NCBI GenBank assembly: GCA_031213475.1
Contig: JARUPZ010000014.1
Coordinates: forward strand, 1 to 64,000
Origin: Nereocystis luetkeana
Taxonomy: Eukaryota; Sar; Phaeophyceae; Laminariales; Laminariaceae
Length of the DNA: 64,000 bases
Direction: 5' to 3'
Part shown: piece after piece, positions 13,201 to 25,200 of the stretch
Layout of the letters: every line of letters starts with the position of its first letter
How positions within the stretch are numbered: the stretch's first letter is position 1
Notes under the pieces: model-generated
Told to the model about the DNA's origin: nothing
The model's input: only the letters and a program-made list of their open reading frames with translations
The model's database searches: none
Position numbers and translations under genes: made by a program

Positions 13201-16200
13201 CGTCTATACGGATACGGCGGAATGCAAAAAAACTACTTCGGAGGCCCACAGCAAAAATCACGCTAATATCTAATAGAGGTAAGGCACATCCGAAGGTTGG
13301 AGGTGTACAGCAGGAGCACCCTTCGCACTAGAGGATCTCTTGCGGCGATGCTGATCGTTACTGTTAGGGAGCGCCACTTCCGTCTAAAAAACGGTGACGC
13401 TCACGCCGTGTCTGCTGTGCCGAACAATAGTCCCTGCCCCGCCGCCTATAGTTTTCCAGCCGTCGTTCATATTGATAGCAACTATGACAAAGGGTTGGCG
13501 TGACAGAGATTGATGACGTGAAGTGGCGCAGACACTTTGCACCCCAACGTCGATCGATTTTCATTGCTGGTAGACAGCAGCGAGTCGGGTCACATGGTAG
13601 AGGACGGGCTGATTACGAAACTTCGGCTAAATGTGTTATACTACATATAGTACAATAAGTACAATGACCTTAGGGTCGCCAGTATCAAGAACATGGTGGT
13701 GACTGCTACTGGCACCCGGTGGACATGAATCACGACGCAGGCTCGTCAGCCTAATGTAAAATTGGATGTCGGCTACGGTCGATCACGCAACAACGTTTTC
13801 TATGCCCGTCGTATTGAAATCCGGCGTAACTCTCGTCCTCGAGACCTGAGCTCCCCCTTGCAGTCGACAGAAACGCCTCGACTCCGCTAATCAATACTCG
13901 GAGAACATGATACTGTAAACCTATCACGTTTCAATTGAAACCTGCGTGGATCGGCTCAGACGTCGCGCACGCTTTCTAGATCCCGCGCAGCGCTCGTTGG
14001 CGCCGACACGATGGGAGGCGAAAACGCTTGGAACAAGGTCCAGCATATGTGCATCGACTCTTTTATCGCCCTGCAGACCAACTTGACGGTCCCGTCTCCA
14101 TCGCGAGCGGAATGCGAGCACGACTTGTCGACGTACGGGTCTAAACCAGGTTCATGCTCACGCATAGCAACGGCATACTAGAGGACACCACTGCAGTTAC
14201 GATGGAAAACACACGCGCTTAAATGCGAAAAATAGTGAATGGGCACTGACGCGCGCGGTAGGGGCAGCAATAAACGTTCCTGAGACTCCTCGCATGAAGA
14301 GCTCGCTACCCACCCAACATCTGATTTCAAACATTTTGTGAACTACGCCCATCGTACGGTCGCATGGGCTATCGAAAAACGTTATCCAACACACATCGGA
14401 TTCAAGCATGCTGGGTAGTTCCGTATTTGAGGAGCTACGTCAGTAGAAAATATCCGGTCTTCCAACGGCAAAGCCCACCGTAGAACGGCTCAACGTAAAC
14501 GTGAACAACGTCTCGGTGGAGGGCATGCCTTTGTTTGCAGCGATCGAGTCAATGCGAGCAGCGAGAAAATATTCATAATGGAGTAGAGCGTAGATACCAG
14601 CGCCCGGGATCCACATCAGCGGCTACGATGTCATTAGCATGCGCTAGAACGCCACCGGAGACTAGAGCGACAATACCAGGCGTCACGTCTGAGTTTCTTC
14701 GAGCAGTCTAGGCCGTTGTTTCCCCCAGGGTTGCACCATCTGGTTCGGTTGGGATCGCACCGTGTGCACAATATACCGTGGCGCCAGTGCCAAACCCCCC
14801 CGATATATCGAGGATAGCTTTGACAGTGGCCCCTGCCAGGGAGCGCCAAGGACAAGAACCCCGGCCACTGTGTCCGGATGTTGCCTTCCCTGAAATGACT
14901 TCCATAGTAGTATACAAGTCGTTCACGTGAGGCACGCCCAACCCAGAAACAAATGTTTCCTTGCGCGGAAACAAAGGAACAAAAAGTCAACATCGTATCG
15001 AGACGCAGAGCACTCTACAGACAGGATTCTCTTGAGGTCGCCGAATCACCAGCATCTGCAATTGGCGGACCGGTGGCACCTCTAATGGTTTCCGGGCCGA
15101 TGGGATCTGAGAGTAATTAGATATCAGTGTCTAGTACAATAAAAGAATACGAATTGTGTTCCCTGGAGCAAAAACAGGATCTGGGATCGGTGGGTCTCAG
15201 ATGGACAGACTACTTGACGAAGGGCCGCCGCAGGTGCTTCTTAGGTGCATTCGAGACGGGTGTCCATAACAATCAGACCCGATACAGAAACCGACCAACA
15301 ACAATGACACGCGATTGGTAGCGGAAATATTCAGGCATATACGCGGCGACAGGGGCTAAAGCTTCAACGGCTGAGAATCCTTCCACACCCACAACCTTCG
15401 TGTACGCCAGCTTGCCACCTACAAGCTTCCTCTTATATCGGAACAGAGGGGCCTTCAGCGTCGGGCCCATAGCCCAGACACTGATTGCGCATTGAAGAGC
15501 GGCAGCAGTAATAATGCTGACAGTGAGCCTTGGGGGGGGGGGGCGGGGGGTGTACTCGATAGGAGGGATGTACTCGATCTCATGCATGGCCGTAGTCGTA
15601 TGACCATAGGCCCTCGCATCCCTACAATGCCGGGACGGAGCATGTCGGGTTTTCACCTACCAGGCAGACATTGCTTGCACCAAGCGCGAAGCACCGTGAG
15701 GTGTCTGGCGAGTCGCATGAAGCGTGAGCGGCATCTTACTAAGAACCGCTTTTGAGGCGGACTTGCATAAGGACGACAGCTTCAATGAGGTGATTTAATT
15801 TCCGGTGTAGGCATTTCCAGAGATAGCAATGGGAGTACTATGTAACTGCCTCTTGGGTGCCTTACCTTGAACACTACGTGATACGATCAATTCCCTTGTG
15901 CGGAGTAAAGGTTCTTTACCTCGCACACATGATCTAACTCGACAACCAGCTATGGGCGACCGCCAAAAAACAAAAAACAAAAAAAAACGGTACCCTGGTT
16001 GTCTAACTTGGGGAGGGGGGGGGTCATATATTTCCCACGTCGTTTTGATTTTGAGCAAGTTTCAAGTTATGCACAACAGAGTAATAATACGGACCGACCG
16101 ACTACCGACGTCTGCACGAATGTGGTGGAACTATTGGAAGCGAGAGCAATGCATATTAGTGTATTCCGGAGCTGTAGAGTTTCGCAAGTTCTCTCTGTAC

Positions 16201-19200
16201 GGGGCGGGATGATGGCCGATTACTTGATTGGCTGCAAGTACGTAGCTGACTACGTGGTATGGGTTAGTTGTCTCGCATTGGTTAATCGCGTATTTCGTGG
16301 ATCTTTCTCGGATCAATGGCCGTTGTCGTGCGCGACTTGGAGATGGCAGCAGGTGGATGTTGGTGCTGCCGGGTGAAACAAATATAATTTTATCAGGTTG
16401 TGGAAAGACTACTTTAAGTCCGTAATCTCCGGTATTTGTTGGTTTCTCTCAGTCGGACCCGCCACCGGGACAAGTATAGGGTACGTTTGTCCGCAGACGA
16501 AGTAACGGCTTCCGCAAACGAAGTAACGGACAAATCAGGGTTTATTGGTGGAGATAATATGGCATGTCTGTGTCGGGCACTGGGATAGAGCAAGTATGGT
16601 TTGGAATGGAAGGCCTCGAACGCAGTCCTTGCAAGCAAGGCATCGAGCGTAGGTCGGCACCCCCGCGCCGGCTACGAGCAAGCACGAGGTCCTGTGACGA
16701 ACACGGGCAGACGCGAGGTAGTCGCTGACTTGTCGATTCAAGCCAGGAAGTTGTGCATTCTTTTCTGCCGCCCCACCCGTCCAATTTGTTTTTTCGAAGG
16801 GGGGGGGGGCGCGAGTAGCTGGTGTTACGGAGCGAAATGTTTTCCTCTTCCGTTGTGGTTTTACTTCAGTTAGATCGGAGGAGTCGAATGGTACCGTACC
16901 ACTTGGAGGCCTGGTCATCCGAGACAACTGTAGGCCGTACTAGTTGGGAACCCGGCCAGTAATATAGTAGGGAGAGAGACGTAAAATAGAATGGTTGAGA
17001 TACTCAGGGTATAGCATGAAGCTGCGATAGAGGTATCTGGCCGAGGGGAGGGACCTCTCTGTCCCACGACTCAGGAAACGAAAATGGCAATGCAATTCGA
17101 ACGAGATACAATAAAGACGGGGAATGAGCATTCACGGGGAGCGATGTCTCCCTGAAAATAGTAAACCCCTCGTAGTGCCCCACGTTTCCAGCTTATGGAC
17201 GGCAGGGTGTTAGGCGTGAGGCAGAACGGACCTATCCGCTATTGTAGACTACTCCCAAATTACAACATCCTACGATTAGTGAGTCGAGTAACAGACTGGA
17301 TTGCATTCAATCCCTCATTTACACCACATGCGCTGGTAGCCCAACTAACATATACAATGGAGACGTACGTATGGTACCCGAACAGGATTAGGTCATGTCT
17401 GTTTTTTGTAGACCCACAGGGGATCATCAAAATCATTACGAGTTGGTTTTAATTCATACCAGGTATCAGGTACCACTTATATGGTAACTATATACATCCA
17501 AGGCGGCGTCCAGGGTTTTGCGTGTGCGTGTTTGGAGTTATGGTATTTCACACATACTAAATGAGTTGTTTTTGTTAGTTGAATTGAGTAAACTACAACT
17601 CAGTCAACGGTTATCTACGTGGCGAAGAAAACGCATCGACCTATCGCATTGAGGTATTGCACCCATGTAGTCGCTGCTTCGCATCTCTACCCCTACCCCC
17701 TATGACCATGACCATATCTGCATCAAATTTGTGTATAGTTTCTCACCTCCATCACGCCTGGCTGAGTTAAAGGAAAAGGTGGCGTTACCGGTGATGCGGA
17801 CCTCCGAGCGTTCTGCGAGAATAGCACCTGCGGCACGACCAAGGTAATGACGATTTATTTCAGGTTGGTTTTGTGAGTTTGGTGATTGTTTGAGTGAAAG
17901 AGAAGACAGTAGGAACTTTTCATCTGTGGCTCTGCTGTTGCTACAGTCGTACATATATTCTACCAGTAGGAAGGACGCCTTGCGGGAAACTTACGCCCCC
18001 AGAACGAAACCTGTGAAGTACATCGCACCCATGGTTGAAGAACGCTTTTCCTCATAGTAGCATTTGTGGCACGGCTGCAGATCACTTTGATTTAAATCTC
18101 GACTCGAAAAGCGCCAGAGCGACCATCGCAAACATAACGCACTCCCGTCTCGTGGTCACCTTGCAAATAACACCAGTTCTCGTGCCACCTATGATGCGTA
18201 AATTTGAACTTCGTCGAAAATGCCAACCACTCGAATATAAACTGGTGCAAGCCTGGCCCCGCGGTCAGTATTCCAGTAGCGCCGCGCCGTAGTTATACAG
18301 GTCAGGGGCTGAAGAAGGCCCCAAACAAAGAGGGAATTGAGTCGAACCCTGAGCCAACAGCGCCGCAGGTATCCCTCTTTTTTTCTGGTAGCTTTTTAGA
18401 TCTCCTTGCGTCATTTGTATCAATTTATTATTTTTCATGTTTACTTGTCCTCCTATTGTCTGGTCTTGCTCGTGTTGCATTGTTCGCGCACCAAGAAGCT
18501 GGCAGCTCACTTGCGTTACCCATGAATTTGCTACCTTTTTGTGATGGTGATTCTCTGCCGGGCAGTCTGGGACCACGTGATCGCGGAATATGCATATGCT
18601 TAGGGAATCAGGCCGGATACTGAGTGCACGAAGGAAGCTGGGTAGAAAAAACGATATTTTGTGAGGACACCACACACCTTTCAGCCCATCATCAAAGCAG
18701 AATGACGGTACGTGAGCACCACATTTACACATACACACGATGTACAACCTATAGTCTACGCGGAAGGGACCCTACGCCGAAAAGGAAAAACTATAGAGAG
18801 AACAACAAATCTCTAAAATCAGAAGGAGAAAAATACGGGGAAAACAATATGTCACGATGAACAGGAGAATAGGCGCATTTAACCTCCATGAAGACGGCAG
18901 TGACAAGGATACGGACAATTTTGACGGCGGTGGCGCACTGTCTATCGTGTGACTCGCCAGGCGATGACTGAGAGGAGCGGTTGCTGAACGCTACATACAG
19001 TAAATTCGCACGGCCGTTGTTTAATGTAATATTTCTATATGCTGAAAATATACCAATTTCCATAAAAAGCCAACAAATTCAAACGTGGGCAGTCCCCATC
19101 GGAGTAGTTACACCACGACCAAATTTTAACAGCAGTCTAGCCGCCGGACATTGAGCAACCTCAACAGTTTAACTTGTGTTTACTCCAGGCGGTAAAGATG

Positions 19201-22200
19201 TACCAATCAATCGAGCCGTTCGACGAAAGAGGTTCGCCCTAAACATGCTGAGGCTCCCATGTCCCCCCAAGATATAATGCGGAAGTCAACTGGGACAGAC
19301 ATATATATGAATACGACTCATGTTCGGGATGTGCGGGGCGCGTACCTTAGATGATTATGGACACCCCAACGAACTGCGGTACAGTGCTGTTTTTGACTAG
19401 TGTCTGGTAAGGACGCCGTGGTAGCTCAGAGCGGTGTTTTCCGAAATGTGGTGCCTCCATCGCTTAACACCTCAACCAGACCTTGAAACTTGCGCTTTGA
19501 CAGGATATTTATGTACAACCCTTGAACCACAGCAAGCAACAGCAGGCACCCACCGGTCTGCCACACACAGACGGAGCGGCCGTACGCAACCTTGCACACA
19601 CCCGGCCGATCGCGAAACGCTCACGTAGCAGCGTAGTGGGGGGCAAAGTGATTGAGTGGATGAGCGACCAGGAGGCGTGGATGAGCTGTTGCTGATGTTT
19701 TATGCTGCTCGTACTATTATTGCTCTTCTTCTGAGTTCTTGAATAACAAGCTGATTTAGAGATTGTCCGAGAAGGAGAGAGCAGAAACGATGCGCACGAC
19801 TCGCCGAACACGCTGGACAAAGAATCAAGTGTTGTCTTAAGGATAATCATTTGTCGCCCGCAAGGGGGCAGTTATGGGTGGAAAACGTCCGCGACCTGCG
19901 TGCACCGACCCGTGCCTCCTGGGCGGTATTACTCCTGGTTCGATTGCGCACCCCCGTTTGCCGTTTTACGACTACGAGTATTACTGTAAACTACAGCGAT
20001 ACGCTTGTACCGATAGTGTGAATATCCAATACCGTGGTATTTCCCGTACGTAAATATAGTTCAGGAACATACTGCAGCAGAAAGTGGTACCATGGCACAT
20101 GTTTAGCACACGAAAGTGCTCTGTGACACGGAAGTTGGGCAGTGAGGTAACAGCAGGAAACCCCATTTCGCGCCGTTTTTCAACGTTGACTCATTTATTT
20201 GCAGAATACACGGCCGAAAGGCTCGTCCAACCAAAGTGTGTTAAAGTTGAAATATAAACCTAAAGACCAACGCGAAGAGAAAATAGGAATGTACTCTACC
20301 TTTGGGTGGCTAATTTGCCAAAATGACGGCCGAGGAGACCGGATCAACTCCGTCTGTTCTAAAGTTTGACTTAGGCTGACCCTTATAGGGCCGGAAGCCG
20401 GACAAAAGGGGTTCCCCTTTTTATGATAGTGAAACCCACCCAGCCTGATGGGAGATACTATTTGGTATGCCGTAACAGGAAAAAGCTGCGCTTTCAACAC
20501 ACAACACCTCGCCTCACCGCCGCCGATTATTCCTCGCCTCACAGGGAGGGCACGAGATGCCGTCAAACCTTCGAGGCCGTGTGCTCCACTGCTAAAAGTG
20601 CTCTCGCTGCCATGTTTGAGGGTCGTGGACGTTGTGTGAATGGAGTTCTCGTTCGAGACGTGAGAGCCTGATCCATTTCTGGCAGTTTGTTTTAGACGAA
20701 ACTGGTTCCCATTTCCGTCTGAAAAATAACGGGCTAGAAATGGGTCAGGCTTTCACGTTTCGGGCAATAAGTCCGGCCACACAGCATCAACGACCTTCAA
20801 ACTTGGGAGCAATCACTCTCGGAACAGTGGAGCATACGGCCTCGAATATTTGGCGTCATCTCGTTCCCTGTGAGGCGAGGAAAAATCGGCGGTGGTAAGT
20901 ATCGCGTGTTGAAAGCACAGGTTTTCATGTTTGGGCAGTGATCGGAAATCGCTCATGTCTACGTACGGCACTACCCTAACCCTTCCGTACGATGAAGGGA
21001 AACCCTGTTTTGTTTTCTGGCTTCTGGCCCCACAAACGCCAGCTATACTGTAAGCATTTTGGGATGAAAAGCCGGAAATGGACATCCGCGATACGAGGCG
21101 AGTCCAGGACGACAACCGCAGATACGAGTGCCCCATAGCCTCGACAGACATAGGACACATCACAATACACACAAACAAGATGTTACTGATGCCTGTCAAT
21201 ATAGCCTTTGCAGCTTCCATTTACGCAGTTAAATATATGTGGTCCATGGGGGTGCCCCTACTCGAAATATGTGCTGCTCTATAGCCAAGCATTGTCTGCC
21301 TTCTCAGGTAAAGCTGTTGCTTCTACAGCACCCGCACTTTATCCCACGAAGATCGCGCGCTTCAACACCCCTGTGGCATTGCAGCAGCAGAGCATGGTCG
21401 CCTGCCCTTTCAGAAACGATGGGACACCTGATTGGTGCAAGCTAGGGCTCCACCACCACCGTTGACGCCTTTTTTTCGTTCACTTTTGCCTTAGGGTTAG
21501 CACGCCTACTATCCTGCGGTTGTACTCTATGATAGTTATTCACGAAAAGAAACCCGTTCTACGATAGAGGAAGCACATTTCCGCTATTTTTGTTTCTGAA
21601 ACACACTATTCCTTGACCCCAAGTCGTCGCAAGGGCAATCGATCTTGATTTAGAAAAAACACTTTTTTGTAGATTCGGGCCATCCATGAGATTATTCGCC
21701 GTGATGTTTTTGGATTTTTGCCGAAGCCAGTTTCCGGATGAGGTATGGAGCTCCTTAAGTGAGGGGCCTCGGAGAAAGTAGGGTGAAGCTCTATCGTTGA
21801 ACGCCTCAAGAACAAAATCCGGGTGTTTTCGTCGGCCCTTTTGTGCTTCGGCCTTGTTTCTCCAAGTTGGGACGGGCCCTAACTTGTATAGTGAGTGGCC
21901 GGCGCGCATTTTATTGCTCGTGTGAACGGAAAATCTACCAGCCCATTCAGTCAACAAGCAATAATGAATACCGTCTAGCGCGTATTCTCTAGCTAAATTC
22001 CAGTCAGATGCAAGGACCCGTCAGAATCGGTGTACTCCAGACGCAAACTCCTCTTCTGCCAAGCCCCGGGTTGATTTATATATGGAAATGTGTCAAATTG
22101 GTTCACCTGATTCACTTATCTATCTCAATCAATTTCAAACGAAAGTAACAACAACCGTATCATTGTAATAGTTTAGCGTGCACCCTCTAAAGGCTCCAGC

Positions 22201-25200
22201 TATAGGTTCAAGTCTAGACAAGCCCATTAATTTGCCACTCCAATCGACGTCTTCATCTCACATAATGTTGCAGTGTCTTTTCAAGTGAGGATGCATGCTT
22301 CGACGCGAGGTGATACAAAACAAAACGAAAACTCCTAACCAAGGGCCGGACCCAAAATATTGCAATCAACGTAATGCAGCATTGGTCTAGGGGGCAGGTG
22401 TTTTCCACTAGCTAGGTGGTGATTGCGAACCGCGTTGGACATTAGCATGCAGTTCGGTAATGTTGTCATGGTCATCCCCATTTGGTCAAGCTGTGTATGG
22501 TCATTCTTCACAAACACACCAAAATGTCACGAATCCAGATTGAAACACGTGGCATGTTCGCGAATTGTGCTGCCTGATCACGGATCGCGACAAATAGAAG
22601 TTTTGACCAACCCAGGGAAACCGTAAACGATATGACAAGTCGCGTTTTGTTTTGCGCACAAAAGTATAGACACTCATACATTACACACCCTATAGCCCTC
22701 GATATCCTGGACTCCCAAGTCATCGCGTGGGTGTCTTTAAGCGGCGTCTATTTTAGCTAGAAGTACCCGGATAAGTACCCAAGCCGAGATTTGGCCAGAC
22801 ACTTGGTCGGGAGGTTTCAGCAGCAGCACGTTTTTCTCTCTAGCGAATGGTTTCTGATGCACGTAGAAGCCAAATGCTGGAAGGTCATTAGGCACCTGGG
22901 CTGTCGTGACAGTTCAAATGGGTACCGGGTATGTGGGTTCGTGCCTGTTCATGTTGATACTGCCAGGGCGAGTCTTCTACCGGGAATACCTACTGGTTGT
23001 CCTGTAGAACTTCGTTTTGGCTCTCTGGATCAAAACACAATTGCCCCTCTTCCTTGCTATAAATCATCCAATGCCCATTCTACGTACGCATCCCTGGCTT
23101 AATGCGGCAAAAGTTATTTCCACTGTTTCACCTCCATCGGAGCCTGAGTTGTGCGAAATATCGGAACAGCCATCAATGTTGACGGCCGAATCAGCGGCGT
23201 AAAGGGCCCCACCTGCGGGTGAGAAATGGCACGTGTAAGGGGTGTTATATCCTACTTGACATTTCCTATGCTTGCATATGGACCAGAAAATGCCATGATA
23301 TCGATGTCTATGCCATGATATCGAGCTCTATGACGGCTAACCTACCCCACTCGACCATTCGAGGCGCACATGGAACGGAGCGCGGTTATATTATATAGGG
23401 AATCCTGTACTTTGTACTCGCATTCATATAGTGCATATATTGTATACATGAAACAGTATTACGATGTATGTAGGGTGTGGGGGTGTAGGGTGAGAGGTGT
23501 GTAGTATTTGTGTTGATTGTTTTAACCCACTACGCCTGAAGAATGGAAATTTGAAATTCCACAGTTAGTTCACTCCGCGACAGTACTTCCCTGTTTTCGG
23601 ACGCGAGATACCATCATCCCGCACCATACGTGCATGCACGGAGCAGCGGCGAATATGAACCCGCTGTGACACCCCGCTTGTACGTCAGTATATATATATA
23701 ATATATATATATATGTCAACGAGTCCTACTGCTGCTGACTACCATGGTATGTTTAGTACACAATGCTTGACGGGTATCGGTCATCTCGTCCTCCCGATCG
23801 ACATGTTTCCCCATCCACACATACATACCTAAAGGAAAGAGCCAGTACACTGCGGAACAACACGCGAATTAAATCAATTTGGGTTTGGGTCACGGTTAGG
23901 GTTAGCTCTCATAAAAAAAACACATCCAGGTACTGCAAGCACTCGCTTTGACCGAGTGACGCCTGGCACAGTTCGGTACAGCACGATGTCTCACCTCCGG
24001 GTGAGTTGGCTGAGTTTTGGGTAGCTGAGGTGTTGCCGTCGATGTAAATCGTCGATCCAGTAGAAGAAATAGCACCTGTTAGACGGGGAAAATGTATACA
24101 TCTTGTTTTATCGCGGACTTGCTTACCTGATTTCCATCTGTATTTCCAAAAACAACAAGAATAACAGAACACATTTCCGGAATATGGGAACGTAACAGGA
24201 AAAGCGCGCAAAACGGTGGTATTGCTCGGGGCTGTGGCCAAAATCAGAGAACCATACCTGACCCATTTGGGTCCAAATCAGGTGATACCAAAAACAGAGT
24301 AACACACGGGCGCCACGAACGATGTTAAGCCCATGTAAATCCGTTTTGAAATTCGCCTAAACGTTAAGCTTGTGGCCTCCAAAATCTGAATCGCTCTGTT
24401 TTCCTTGGGGTAAAGGTACCACGGGCTCAACTTGGACTTGCAGAGAGCCACCAGGTTTCGTCTATCTCGCAACGGCGGGAACGTCAATGATATTTCATCT
24501 GGGGTCCCCTCCCCCTTGACAGACAGCTAGGGTTACAGCTTATCGACTATCCTCGAGAGGAACCGCACGCTCGGCACGAAACTATCTTGCCGTACCAAAC
24601 TTGAGACCACCTTGACGCGGGGCGGTGCAGACGATATGCCGTGTGTGTCCACGGTGCTGTTAGATGGTTTTTATGCCCAAACTAAACAACAGAGTTCACA
24701 TCCCGACATCTAGCGGAAGCACATGTACACCCAAGAAGAAAACGTGAAATCAGCGGACGTCTTGTAGGTATGAATACGTACCTACGTGCGAGTACATAGT
24801 TAATACTTAGGACGCAGACGCATACGCAGTACAAATCCAGTGTACGTATTGCCTCTCTGGTTGGTTCGAAGTTGGCCGAAATCAGTCTAAAGGTATGATA
24901 GACAGAGAATACAATGCCCGGTTCATCCTGGCCATTTCGAGCCAGAGTCGGGTTTGTCGGCCTGGCCAATAGCGGGGCTCCTGGCATGTGTTCTGTACTA
25001 GCGTTTAGTGTGTAACTGATTTTAGCCGAAATGTGGCAAGGTACACCTGATTTCGTCTAGTACCCCCGATTTATATTGTCATGAAGATTTTCGTGTTCGC
25101 CTGTTTTAACACTATTTGTTTTGCCAGAGTGCAAGGTGCTCATTCGACGAATCCGCATGTATGTGTACAAGTTTGGAAGCAAGCCCTTTACACAGCCGTA

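Larger units (their letters stand above)
10540..17746 (-). other. Intron 19 (7.2 kb), repeat- and relic-bearing
   Basis: The longest intron. It contains a dispersed repeat at about 10920-11400, open plus-strand stretches at 11575-13330 that I cannot identify, scattered minus-strand open pieces at 14560-14990, and a decayed cassette at 15335-15418. Long G runs occur near 15530, 16015 and 16800. No working cassette was found; if one exists, it is too divergent to see by eye. Confidence 0.55.
17828..23131 (-). other. Intron 18 (5.3 kb) with foldback element
   Basis: Holds a decayed cassette (18951-19048), a weaker one near 18105-18188 with a TAG|GTGGC acceptor, and a large hairpin at 20385-21037. 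The remainder shows nothing I can name. Confidence 0.5.
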
